From: Acidobacteriota bacterium
GTDB taxonomy: Bacteria > Acidobacteriota > Terriglobia > Terriglobales > Acidobacteriaceae
Length of the DNA stretch: 64,000 nucleotides
Direction: 5' to 3'
Assembly: GCA_013289765.1 (NCBI GenBank)
Contig: JABCZI010000001.1
Span: 186,001-250,000, forward strand
Shown here: piece after piece, positions 1 to 7,612 of the stretch
Layout: each line of letters opens with the position of its first letter
Position numbering within the stretch: the stretch's first letter is position 1
Position numbers and translations under genes: made by a program
Notes under the pieces: generated by a model
What the model saw: the letters and a program-made list of their open reading frames with translations, nothing else
What the model was told of the DNA's origin: nothing
Databases searched by the model: none

Positions 1-966
1 GCGCGGCAGAATCTTCTTTCCGGTCTGGATCAGGCCCTTGGCCCAGCGCGCCTGCTGGGTCTTGAATGCGGTCATTTCAATGGGCAATTCGGCCGGGCAC
101 TCGACATCCTGCAGGTAGATGAACTTCCATCCCTTGAGCTGGGCGCGATAGGAGAGATCGGTGTCTTCGGTAAGCGTATCGTGTTGCCAGCCACCAGCTT
201 CGTCGATCGCGCGCCGCCGCCAAACACCGGCGGTGCCGTTGAAATTGAAGAAGACTCCGCTGCGCGCGCGTCCCGAGTGCTCGAGCACGAAGTGACCATC
301 GAGCAGGATCGCTTCGACCTGCGTGAGAAAGGAATAGTCGCGGTTGATGTGCGTCCAGCGGGTTTGCACCATCCCAATCTTGGGATCGGTGAAGTGATGG
401 ATGGTGCGCAGAATAAAATCTTCGGGCGGCGTGAAGTCGGCGTCGAAGATAGTTACAAATTCTCCTTTGGCTGTCTTCAAGCCTTCGGCGAGCGCGCCTG
501 CTTTGTATCCCTCGCGGTTGGTGCGGTGATGGTAAGTGATAGGATTCCCGAGCGCGGCATAGCGCTCCACCAGAGTTCGCGCCACCACGACAGTTTCGTC
601 GGTGGAATCGTCGAGCACCTGGATGTCGAGCTTCTCCCGAGGGTATTTCAACTTGCAAATGGATTCCAGCAAGCGCTCAATTACGTACTGCTCGTTAAAG
701 ATCGGCAGTTGCACGGTCACGCGCGGCAATTCTTCGAAGTAAGCGGCGGGCTCAGTGGTGCGGTTCTTCTTGTGCTTGTAGTAGAGGTAAACCAGAATGT
801 AGCGATGCATTCCGTAGCCGGCCAGCAAGACCAGCACAAGAAAATATGGAATCAGCAGCGCGCGATCGAACGCATCAGTGTGATAGAGACCCTGAAAAGT
901 CTTATCCAGCAAGTGCTGGCGGAGGTAGGGCCCAATGCCGCGCGGGGCGGCCCATGCGGCCACCAT
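1..966 (-). CDS. Family-2 glycosyltransferase, membrane bound (3' part lost at window edge)
   Basis: Reading leftwards from an ATG at 966, 322 residues are visible and the frame is still open at base 1. Residues about 36-62 form a membrane segment, followed by a GT-A catalytic domain. It has the processive GT2 signature set: DDS (119-121), DAD (175-177), TED (266-268) and QQARW (304-308), the Q-x-x-R-W motif of cellulose-synthase-like enzymes. It therefore probably transfers sugars from nucleotide-sugar donors at the cytoplasmic membrane, for a polysaccharide or glycolipid; the substrate cannot be told. The missing C-terminus should hold further membrane helices. No neighbour clarifies the role. 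Confidence 0.9.
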   Translation of the reverse strand, partial: MVAAWAAPRGIGPYLRQHLLDKTFQGLYHTDAFDRALLIPYFLVLVLLAGYGMHRYILVYLYYKHKKNRTTEPAAYFEELPRVTVQLPIFNEQYVIERLLESICKLKYPREKLDIQVLDDSTDETVVVARTLVERYAALGNPITYHHRTNREGYKAGALAEGLKTAKGEFVTIFDADFTPPEDFILRTIHHFTDPKIGMVQTRWTHINRDYSFLTQVEAILLDGHFVLEHSGRARSGVFFNFNGTAGVWRRRAIDEAGGWQHDTLTEDTDLSYRAQLKGWKFIYLQDVECPAELPIEMTAFKTQQARWAKGLIQTGKKILPR

Positions 967-1083
967 CGATGACAGCGTGAAATGAGAGTGTGGCAAGCGT
1001 TCCGGTGAAAACGTCTATTCTACCGGATTGAATACACTAACCGCTTCAGGCATTGATGCCGGCAAGAACATGGCGCTTGCCGC

Positions 1084-1341
1084 TTATTGTGAGGCAGAAC
1101 TGGACTGGTCTCCGTTTTTTCCGGCGCGGACCGATGTGCTTACACATTGTTCCGCTTTATCCAAAAGAATTTCCAGTTCAAAGGCAAAGTTGCGGCGGGT
1201 TTGCGCCTGCAATCTCCACTGATCTTGTACGGAAGAGCACACGCGCGGAATCAAATCTTCAAAGTGCTCCACTGCGTGCGTAAAGTAATCGATGTCTTTT
1301 TTAAGGAGACGAAGAAATTCTGCATCGCCGGTAGCGGACAT
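1084..1341 (-). CDS. Small hypothetical protein (85 aa)
   Basis: I chose the ATG at 1341 because a GGAGG Shine-Dalgarno lies about 7 bases upstream; an in-frame start ten codons earlier has no such site. The product is mixed-charge and mostly helical (for example residues starting MSATGDAEFLRLLKKDID), with two cysteines and a Ser-rich tail. It has no signal peptide or membrane segment. I do not recognise a family. It lies alone between the glycosyltransferase and mqnC, in the same orientation. Confidence 0.5.
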   Translation of the reverse strand: MSATGDAEFLRLLKKDIDYFTHAVEHFEDLIPRVCSSVQDQWRLQAQTRRNFAFELEILLDKAEQCVSTSVRAGKNGDQSSSASQ

Positions 1342-1661
1342 TGGAAATCCCTCCAATTGCAGCGACAGCAACTCTGTAATTGCAATTCTTGTGCCAAGTC
1401 GAGGTCGGCTGTGGCGAGAAAAGAAGTGCCGTCTTTTCAGGGTGCTAGCATGCTCCCGCGTCTAAACGCAGATCGAGTTGCCCTCGGTAGTTGTTACTGG
1501 GATGTAATAATTTCGGGAGCGCGCGACACTCGTTCGCGTGCAAAAACTTATCCAGAGTGTCCCAAAACGAGACGTCGCTTCAATAAGTACACGATAGAGA
1601 GCTTTGCGCGGCGCTGAAGCGCCGCTCTTCCACTTTATTGCAGGCCTTCCACGTGACATAG
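1342..1661. other. Intergenic stretch with one palindromic repeat copy
   Basis: No ORF here has coding character. The only recognisable structure is the inverted copy of repeat family A at 1606-1633. The rest should contain the promoter of the 85-aa gene and the 3' flank of mqnC. Confidence 0.5.
1606..1633 (-). repeat. Repeat family A, half copy (GGCGCTTCAGCGCC palindrome)
   Basis: Read on the minus strand this is GTGGAAGAGCGGCGCTTCAG followed by the closing half of the palindrome. The same sequence occurs at about 46049, 48574, 53826 and 63475. Here only the first hairpin of the usual two-hairpin unit is present. Confidence 0.8.
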
Positions 1662-2708
1662 CTAGTTCAGGAAGTACTGCCGATAAAGCGTGTCCCTCTG
1701 CGCCGGTCTGAATCCCGCGTCGCGGATAATGCGGCGGAGTTCTTCCTCGGTGGTGCAGTTGGTGACGCCTGCGGCGCGGACTACGTTTTCTTCGAGCATC
1801 ACGGAGCCGACGTCATTGCCGCCGAAGCGCAGTCCCATCTGGCAGACTTTCAGACCCTGCGTTACCCAACTCGATTGCACGTTGACGAAGTTTGAGAGAT
1901 AGAGGCGCGAGATAGCGAGCACTTTCAGATATTCGACGGCGGTGGCTTCGTCCCAGTGGCGGCCGCCGAGGGCGGTGTGTTGCGGCTGAAAGCTCCATGG
2001 GATGAAGGCGGTGAAGCCTCCGGTTTCTTCCTGAAGATCGTAGAGTTCCTGCAAATGGTTGATGCGGTGTTTGTAGTCTTCGCCGACGCCGAACATCATG
2101 GTCGCGGTGGTGCGCATGCCGAGTTGGTGGGCGGTGCGGTGGACATTGATCCAATCGCCGGTGAGGCATTTGAGGCGGGCAATTTTGTAGCGGACTTCGT
2201 CGTCGAGAATCTCAGCGCCGCCACCGGGGATGGAATCGAGTCCGGCATCGCGCAGGCGGAGAATCGTGTCGCGAATGCTGAGAGCGCTGTACTCGGCGAT
2301 GGCGATGATTTCGGAAGCGGAATAGCAGTGCAGATGAATTTGCGGAAAACGGTCTTTGATGCCGCGCAACATCTTTTCGTGCCAGTCAATTTTGAGGTCA
2401 GGGTGCAGTCCGCCTTGCATCAGCACCCCGGTACCGCCAAGTTCGACAGTTTCACGGATTTTTTCATAAATAGTGTCGAACTCGAGGATGTAGCCTTCTT
2501 TCGCGGTGGGGCCTTTCAGCGGGCGGTAGAAGGCGCAGAAGGTGCAGTATTCCGTGCAGAAATTTGTGTAATTAATGTTGCGATCGATGATGTAGGTGAC
2601 GGTGCCTTCCGGATGAAGCTTTCGCCTGACAGCGTCGGCTTCCATGCCAATACCGATCAGGTCGTCGGACTCGAACATCTCCAGCGCTTGCTGTTTGGTA
2701 AGAGACAT
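1662..2708 (-). CDS. mqnC: Cyclic dehypoxanthinyl futalosine synthase MqnC (radical SAM)
   Basis: This 348-residue radical SAM enzyme converts dehypoxanthine futalosine to its cyclic form in the futalosine branch of menaquinone synthesis. The 4Fe-4S/SAM motif C51-x3-C55-x2-C58 (CTEYCTFC) is intact, followed by the aromatic FYRP stretch typical of the MqnC/MqnE family. Length and N-terminus match MqnC, which it resembles more than MqnE. The ATG at 2708 has no clear Shine-Dalgarno site. It is not in an operon with mqnA (4965-5816) or mqnD (11566-12447), although they work in the same pathway. Confidence 0.93.
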   Translation of the reverse strand: MSLTKQQALEMFESDDLIGIGMEADAVRRKLHPEGTVTYIIDRNINYTNFCTEYCTFCAFYRPLKGPTAKEGYILEFDTIYEKIRETVELGGTGVLMQGGLHPDLKIDWHEKMLRGIKDRFPQIHLHCYSASEIIAIAEYSALSIRDTILRLRDAGLDSIPGGGAEILDDEVRYKIARLKCLTGDWINVHRTAHQLGMRTTATMMFGVGEDYKHRINHLQELYDLQEETGGFTAFIPWSFQPQHTALGGRHWDEATAVEYLKVLAISRLYLSNFVNVQSSWVTQGLKVCQMGLRFGGNDVGSVMLEENVVRAAGVTNCTTEEELRRIIRDAGFRPAQRDTLYRQYFLN

Positions 2709-2858
2709 GGGCTACAAATTCATTCTAGCGGAGACAACGTCCGACATCAAAGCGAGGAACTTCCACCGCCCGCCGATAAAACTTCTTGACGATTGCTCGT
2801 TGTTACTGTAGCTTCTGTTTGTACAGAAATTAATGACGGTGAACACGCGGGAGATCTT

Positions 2859-4247
2859 ATGAAAATTGCACTCCGTGATTTGTGGGAACCGGCAGGCTCG
2901 GTCGACCGTGGAACTTACGCAACCATCGGCGTGCTGGGGTTCGCTTTCAAACACAATCTCGATCGTTTGGTCGCCGTTTATGCCTTCCACCGCCCCTGGG
3001 GTTTCTTCAACTATTGGCTGCCGGCTGCAAATATTGGCCGAATCACGAGCCTCCGCAGCTACGACGCACTGTTCCTAGAAACCTTGCTGGCTCTCTCGCT
3101 TCCATTCGTGTGGATAGGTGTCGTCCTAACCCTTAAGCGCCTTCGAAGTGCGGGACTTCCCTCTCCTCTCGTCGCCTTGTTTTTTGTTCCATTCCTAAAC
3201 TTGTTATTCTTCCTCTTGTTATCCTTGCTACCCGAACGCACCACATCGCAGACGAGTTTTCGTAGACTAGGGAATTCACGCTTCGCGGGCTTTATTCCTG
3301 ACAGCATTCTAGGAAGCGCAGCGGTGTCTTTGCTTTTTACCGTGCCGCCGGGAATTGGCATCGCGCTGCTCGGTGCGAAATTGCTTGTCAACTACGGCTG
3401 GGGATTATTCGTCGCGTTGCCCTTTACGATGGGTCTCGCGGCAGCGCTCGTCTATGGCTCGAAGAGTCCACGCACTCTGAAAGGGTGTGTGAGCGTCGCA
3501 TGCTTGTCCATTGCCGTCTTGGGGTTCTGTCTGCTAGCCGTTGCAGTCGAAGGCGTTCTCTGCCTGGTCATGGCGGCTCCTATTGCCTTGCCGCTCGCCG
3601 CATTTGGAGGTGCCTGCGGATATCTTGTACAGAAGCGCCGGTGGTTGCACGACAACACGCCCGCATTTCTTTCCCTTCTGTTGATTTTTGTTCCCGGTGT
3701 CCAGTGGGCAGAACATGGTGCGGCGATTTCGCCGCCAACGTTTGAAGTCCACTCTTCCATTGAGGTCAATGCACCTCCTGAAAGAGTCTGGCAACAAGTG
3801 ATCGGATTTTCAGAAATTTCGCCTCCAACAGAATGGATATTTCGCGCCGGCATTGCATACCCGATTCGGGCAGAAATCGTGGGAAGCGGGCCCGGTGCGG
3901 AGAGGCGTTGCGTTTTTTCTACCGGAGCTTTTATCGAACCAATTCAGGTTTGGGACGAGCCCCACAAGCTGAAGTTTTCGGTGACGGCGAACCCAGCCCC
4001 GCTTGAGGAATGGACTCCTTATTCTCACATCGATCCCCCGCACCTCCATGGCTTCCTGGTTTCGAATGGGGGCCAATTTCTGCTAACGCCACTACCCAAT
4101 GGTAAGACAAAGCTCGAAGGAACCACATGGTACCGGCATAGCTTATGGCCATCCTCATACTGGCGGCTGTGGTCGGACGCAATCATCCACCAGATTCACC
4201 TGCGCGTTTTGAAACACATTCGAGATGAGGCGGAGAAGAACTCATAG
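2859..4247 (+). CDS. Membrane protein with DUF805-like N-terminus and SRPBCC-like C-terminus
   Basis: The protein is 462 aa. I start it at ATG 2859 (MKIALRDLW) because GGGAG lies just upstream; an earlier in-frame GTG/TTG extension lacks a ribosome site. About eight hydrophobic segments fill residues 1-300, and the first part (TLKRLRSAGLP followed by a long helix) resembles DUF805 inner-membrane proteins. The last 160 residues, beginning FEVHSSIEVNAPPERVWQQV, look like a SRPBCC/polyketide-cyclase fold: a charged first strand, then a P-x-x-V-W helix. The pairing suggests a membrane-anchored ligand-binding domain. No substrate can be inferred. Confidence 0.75.
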   Translation: MKIALRDLWEPAGSVDRGTYATIGVLGFAFKHNLDRLVAVYAFHRPWGFFNYWLPAANIGRITSLRSYDALFLETLLALSLPFVWIGVVLTLKRLRSAGLPSPLVALFFVPFLNLLFFLLLSLLPERTTSQTSFRRLGNSRFAGFIPDSILGSAAVSLLFTVPPGIGIALLGAKLLVNYGWGLFVALPFTMGLAAALVYGSKSPRTLKGCVSVACLSIAVLGFCLLAVAVEGVLCLVMAAPIALPLAAFGGACGYLVQKRRWLHDNTPAFLSLLLIFVPGVQWAEHGAAISPPTFEVHSSIEVNAPPERVWQQVIGFSEISPPTEWIFRAGIAYPIRAEIVGSGPGAERRCVFSTGAFIEPIQVWDEPHKLKFSVTANPAPLEEWTPYSHIDPPHLHGFLVSNGGQFLLTPLPNGKTKLEGTTWYRHSLWPSSYWRLWSDAIIHQIHLRVLKHIRDEAEKNS

Positions 4248-4319
4248 CGCAAAGCGCAGCGCGTAACCTCTGAGTGCGGTTCGGCTGAGAGTGTAATCTC
4301 CGGCCGAGGGGATGCATGG

Positions 4320-4925
4320 CTATTTTTTTCGCATCCGGAGGTATTGAATGAGTGATAGTACGGCACCGACAACGGCCAATCCGATCAGGATCGCCACCGC
4401 CGGTTTGTAATATCGGGAGAAGAATCGCAAGACGTGGCTGCCATACACATAGCCAAGGCCAGCGGCGATGGAGTAGCGAATACCGCGACCGGTGGCCAAC
4501 GCCGCCAGAAATTTCTTAGGAGGGTATTGGCCGGCGCCCGCCGCTATCAGGAATGGGACGAAGGGAAATGGCGGTGGCAGGATTGCAGGGACGGCAACGG
4601 CGAAGAATCCCCAGCGTTTAAAGGCGTTTGAAACTTGTTTTGCCCTTTTCCTGGAGAGCTTGCGCTCCATGGTTTCTTTGCCGCCCTTGCGGGCGAGTGC
4701 ATAAGTAATGTAGCCACCGATTACCGCGCCGATGGTCGCCATCAGTGCATAGTAGGGCCAGGGTTCGCGATGGCGCGCGGCGAGCCAGATCGTAAGAACG
4801 TCCATGCTGCCGGTAAGCGGGATCACGGAATTATCGGCGATGCCGAGCAGAACGAGTCCAGGACCGCCCATGCGGCGAAGCTTCTGCCAGATAGGAACGG
4901 CGAGCAGTGGATCAAAGTGAAGCAT
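4320..4925 (-). CDS. VTT/SNARE-associated (DedA-superfamily) membrane protein
   Basis: This 201-residue protein has five or six hydrophobic segments and the VTT-domain layout: a helix with acidic and Asn residues near the N-terminus, a glycine-rich GAVIGGYITYALARKGG segment, and the proline-rich re-entrant stretch AILPPPFPFVPF. Family members act in lipid or ion homeostasis at the inner membrane, and some DedA relatives flip lipid carriers. A second family member (DedA proper) lies at 41089-41694. It is followed on the same strand by no close gene; mqnA starts upstream at 5816. Confidence 0.8.
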   Translation of the reverse strand: MLHFDPLLAVPIWQKLRRMGGPGLVLLGIADNSVIPLTGSMDVLTIWLAARHREPWPYYALMATIGAVIGGYITYALARKGGKETMERKLSRKRAKQVSNAFKRWGFFAVAVPAILPPPFPFVPFLIAAGAGQYPPKKFLAALATGRGIRYSIAAGLGYVYGSHVLRFFSRYYKPAVAILIGLAVVGAVLSLIQYLRMRKK

Positions 4926-4964
4926 TCAGGTTTGAAGGAGTCTACAGAGGATGCGAGAATTTCG

Positions 4965-5816
4965 CTATACCATGGCGGCATTTGCAGCGCCTAAAAAGTT
5001 CAGCTCGGGAGCCGCGGGCAGGGCTCCAATCTCGGCCGCGTAGCGATAGAAAAGTTGCAAGCCTTCCAGGCAGGCAGCGTCCAGATGGTAATGAATACTT
5101 TCGGTGAGGTAGGAGAGCACATTGCCTTCGCTGAGACCGAGGCGGGGAGCCCATTCGCGGGAGATGTGCGCGAGGCTTTCGGGTTCGAGTCCATGGTCGC
5201 GAGAGTGTTGAAAGATGGCAGTGAGATCTTCGGGCGGCAAAGACTCGCGCAACGCGTCCTGGCGAAGCGCCCAGAAAGCGAAGACGAAGGGTTTGCCGGT
5301 CCGGTGAATCCATTCTTGGGCCAGATCGAGAGTCACATAGCGCGAGCGGTCGATCTGGAGAGCGGGATCTCCGATTAGTAATCCGGCGTCGTTCGAAGCG
5401 AGCATTTTCCCAATATCGGGAGACATCGAGGTGAACGTCCTGCTGCCGCCCAGCCATTTCTCGAAGAGAATTTTGGTGAGTGCCACCGAGGTCATGGAAG
5501 ATGTGTCTAAGGCCACGGTGCGAATTTTTTCGATCGGTAGAGTGCTCACAAGAAGGATGGAACGAACCGGCTGGCGCGAAGCTATAGCAACGCCGGGCAA
5601 CACCATCAGGCCGGGGACTTGCGCGTAGGCAGCAGCCGGGATAATTCCGATGTCGGCGGTTCCCGCTTCAAGGTCGCGAGCGCAAGCTGATGGCAGCGTG
5701 TAAGCAATATCGAAGCGGTGGCCGGCACCGCCGTCCTCAGGCTGGCCGTGTTCAAAATCCCACATCAGGGGAGCAGTGTTGAGGTAGGAAATCGCAGAGA
5801 TGCGTAGACGTCTCAT
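4965..5816 (-). CDS. mqnA: Chorismate dehydratase MqnA
   Basis: This 283-residue protein has the periplasmic-binding-protein-like fold of MqnA/MqnD. The N-terminus RISAISYLNTAPLMW is the family hallmark (S-Y-L-N-x-x-P), and later stretches (GIIPAAAYAQVPGL, DPALQI) also fit. It dehydrates chorismate to 3-(1-carboxyvinyl)oxybenzoate, the first committed step of the futalosine pathway. The ATG at 5816 gives the expected N-terminus. About 40 bases separate it from the VTT gene downstream, so the two may be co-transcribed. Confidence 0.92.
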   Translation of the reverse strand: MRRLRISAISYLNTAPLMWDFEHGQPEDGGAGHRFDIAYTLPSACARDLEAGTADIGIIPAAAYAQVPGLMVLPGVAIASRQPVRSILLVSTLPIEKIRTVALDTSSMTSVALTKILFEKWLGGSRTFTSMSPDIGKMLASNDAGLLIGDPALQIDRSRYVTLDLAQEWIHRTGKPFVFAFWALRQDALRESLPPEDLTAIFQHSRDHGLEPESLAHISREWAPRLGLSEGNVLSYLTESIHYHLDAACLEGLQLFYRYAAEIGALPAAPELNFLGAANAAMV

Positions 5817-5868
5817 TCCTGTTTTGATTCTAGCAGAGAGTATTTGACATGCCTTGTGACGTCTTTCC

Positions 5869-5898
5869 TTGACACCGCTTTCTGCGAATGACTACAGT
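5869..5898 (+). promoter_or_regulatory. Possible sigma-70-type promoter for dprA
   Basis: TTGACA at 5869-5874 is followed after 18 bases by TACAGT at 5893-5898, about 48 bases before the dprA start. The -35 is perfect and the -10 matches at 4 of 6 positions. The position in the divergent mqnA/dprA gap supports it. Confidence 0.35.
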
Positions 5899-5945
5899 CC
5901 GCCCAGTCTCTATCTCGCAGGGCCGATAAAGATTGGAGTAATGTC

Positions 5946-7100
5946 GTGCCAAATGCCGTGGCTGCACCCGCAACTCATATTCTGGAATGGCTTGCCATCT
6001 CGTTGACGGCCGGACTCGGACCGACCAAGGCGCGAAAGCTGGTGGAACACTTTGGCAGCGTCGAAGTGGTGTTTCACGCTTCGCTGACTGAACTGGAGAG
6101 CACGGGGATTCAGGCAGTGTCGGCGCAGTCGATCGCTACAGGAAAATCATCGGAACTGGCGCGGGAGGAAATGGCGCGAACTGCGGCGGCGGGGGTGACG
6201 GTGCTGTCGCCGGAAGATTCGTGTTATCCGGTGCGCCTGAAAGAGATCTATGATCCGCCGCTGGTGCTGTACGTTCGCGGAAATCCCGAAGTACTGAAAC
6301 AGCCGGGGATTGCGATGGTAGGTACGAGGCACCCCACGCCGTACGGGTCCGGGATGGCGGAGCGACTGGCGTGTGATTTGGCCGCACAAGGCCTGGTCAT
6401 TATTAGTGGGATGGCGCGCGGGGTCGACACAGCTAGCCATCGCGGGGCGCTTACCGCGAAGGGGAAGACCGTCGCGGTGTTTGGCACCGGAGTTGACGTG
6501 ATTTATCCGAAGGAGAATTCGCGATTGTCGGAGCAGATTCTCGCTACGGGGGGCGCGCTCATTTCCGAATTTGCGATGGGATCGTTCGCCGCGCCGCAGA
6601 ACTTCCCCATTCGCAATCGGATTTTGAGTGGAATGTCGATCGGAGTACTGGTGGTGGAGGCTGCGGAATATTCAGGGACGCGGATAACAGCGAGGTGCGC
6701 CCTGGAACAAAATCGGGATGTATTTGCCGTGCCTGGCAATGTGACTAACAAAAACTCCTGGGGACCTAACACGCTGATTAAGCAAGGCGCAAAGCTGGTT
6801 GCCACGTGGGAAGATGTGTGGGAAGATCTGCCGCCGGAGGTAAAACTGGCGCTGACGCCGCCGCCGTCACCTGAATCCGGCGAGGCGAGTTCCGCATCTC
6901 TATTTCCGGACCAAGGGCTTCCGCACGAGAAGCGAATTCTGAAGTTGCTGAAAGCCGATGAATCCACGCACATCGATGAGTTAGTGGAGGGACTGGAGAA
7001 CGTCATGTCATCCTCGGAAATCTTCGCAGCGCTGTTCGAGCTGGAGTTGAGCGGTAAAGTAAGGCAGATGCCGGGGAAGAATTTTGTGAAAAGCTTTTAG
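5946..7100 (+). CDS. dprA: DNA-processing protein DprA
   Basis: This 384-residue protein loads RecA onto incoming single-stranded DNA during natural transformation. It has an N-terminal helix-hairpin-helix/SAM-like part (about 1-70) and a central Rossmann-like DprA domain (about 85-290) with the motifs GTRHPTPYG, SGMARGVD, GTGVDVIYP, FPIRNRI and VPGN. A C-terminal winged-helix region (about 315-384) follows. The start is GTG at 5946, with GGAG about 9 bases upstream. Its stop codon TAG lies inside the left inverted repeat of the four-helix-bundle cassette. topA follows after the cassette, a common dprA-topA order in bacteria. Confidence 0.95.
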   Translation: MPNAVAAPATHILEWLAISLTAGLGPTKARKLVEHFGSVEVVFHASLTELESTGIQAVSAQSIATGKSSELAREEMARTAAAGVTVLSPEDSCYPVRLKEIYDPPLVLYVRGNPEVLKQPGIAMVGTRHPTPYGSGMAERLACDLAAQGLVIISGMARGVDTASHRGALTAKGKTVAVFGTGVDVIYPKENSRLSEQILATGGALISEFAMGSFAAPQNFPIRNRILSGMSIGVLVVEAAEYSGTRITARCALEQNRDVFAVPGNVTNKNSWGPNTLIKQGAKLVATWEDVWEDLPPEVKLALTPPPSPESGEASSASLFPDQGLPHEKRILKLLKADESTHIDELVEGLENVMSSSEIFAALFELELSGKVRQMPGKNFVKSF

Positions 7101-7130
7101 CTGTCAGCTGTCAGCTATCAGCTGTCAGCT
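7099..7130 (+). repeat. Left inverted repeat of the four-helix-bundle cassette
   Basis: Four overlapping AGCTGTCAGCT-type words (one with ATC) make a 32-base internally repetitive, palindromic sequence. Its reverse complement matches 7512-7543 at about 28 of 32 positions. Confidence 0.75.
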
Positions 7131-7171
7131 CGAACGATCAGAGGTCAGCGGCCAGAACCGGAGGCCATCGA

Positions 7172-7531
7172 ATGCAGAGTTTCAAGAATCTGAAAGTCTG
7201 GGAGAAGGCCCACATTTTGACGCTTGACGTCTATCAGTCCAGTAAGACGTTTCCTCGGGAGGAGATATACGGATTGACCAGTCAGATGCGGAGGGCATCG
7301 GCATCCATCGGCGCTAATATTGCCGAGGGGACATGTCGAAAAGGAGATATAGATTTTGCGAGATTTCTGCAGATGGCTGCGGGTTCGGCGAGCGAATTGG
7401 AATATCATCTGCTCCTTGCCCGCGACCTAAAATTGTTGCAGACGCCGGATTTCGAGCGCCTGTCCGGCCGGGCCGTGGAGGTTAAACGCATGCTGGCATC
7501 GCTCATGCAACGGCTGAGAGCTGATAGCTGA
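7172..7531 (+). CDS. Four-helix-bundle protein (23S rRNA intervening-sequence type)
   Basis: This 119-residue all-helical protein belongs to the 'four helix bundle protein' family, first known from intervening sequences in 23S rRNA and related to the Avd accessory protein of diversity-generating retroelements. Diagnostic stretches are FKNLKVWEKAHILTL, LTSQMRRASASIGANIAEG and FLQMAAGSASELEYHLLLARDL. A GGAGG site lies 7 bases before the ATG. The final codons (…RADS) are encoded inside the right inverted repeat. Biochemical function is unknown; nucleic-acid binding is proposed for the family. No reverse transcriptase is nearby. Confidence 0.9.
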   Translation: MQSFKNLKVWEKAHILTLDVYQSSKTFPREEIYGLTSQMRRASASIGANIAEGTCRKGDIDFARFLQMAAGSASELEYHLLLARDLKLLQTPDFERLSGRAVEVKRMLASLMQRLRADS

Positions 7532-7543
7532 CAGCTGAGAGCT
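7512..7543 (-). repeat. Right inverted repeat of the four-helix-bundle cassette
   Basis: This is the partner of 7099-7130 in opposite orientation. It covers the last codons of the four-helix-bundle gene and ends about 70 bases before topA. Confidence 0.75.
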
Positions 7544-7612
7544 TTGGCCCGTAACTTGTTGCCGCTGTCCCATTCGTGCTAGCTTCGAGACAATTCTTAC
7601 AGAGATGAGGGA

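Larger units (their letters stand above)
7099..7543 (+). mobile_element. Putative four-helix-bundle cassette bounded by 32-bp inverted repeats
   Basis: A 445-bp unit between dprA and topA holds one small gene. Its left end (7099-7130) and right end (7512-7543) are inverted copies matching at about 28 of 32 positions, built from the word AGCTGTCAGCT. The left repeat takes in the last two bases of the dprA stop and the right repeat overlaps the end of the small gene. The sharp boundaries suggest an inserted unit; no target duplication is evident. The same kind of word repeat also occurs alone in intergenic DNA of such genomes, so mobility is inference. Confidence 0.5.

Noticed and set aside
181-972. 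Long plus-strand ORF (263 codons) over the first gene
   Set aside because: It is antisense to the glycosyltransferase, whose translation shows all GT2 motifs; the plus-strand product has no domain character.
1956-2789. Plus-strand ORF of 277 codons opposite mqnC
   Set aside because: It is a shadow of the radical SAM gene, created by high GC codon use; mqnC has an intact cluster motif.
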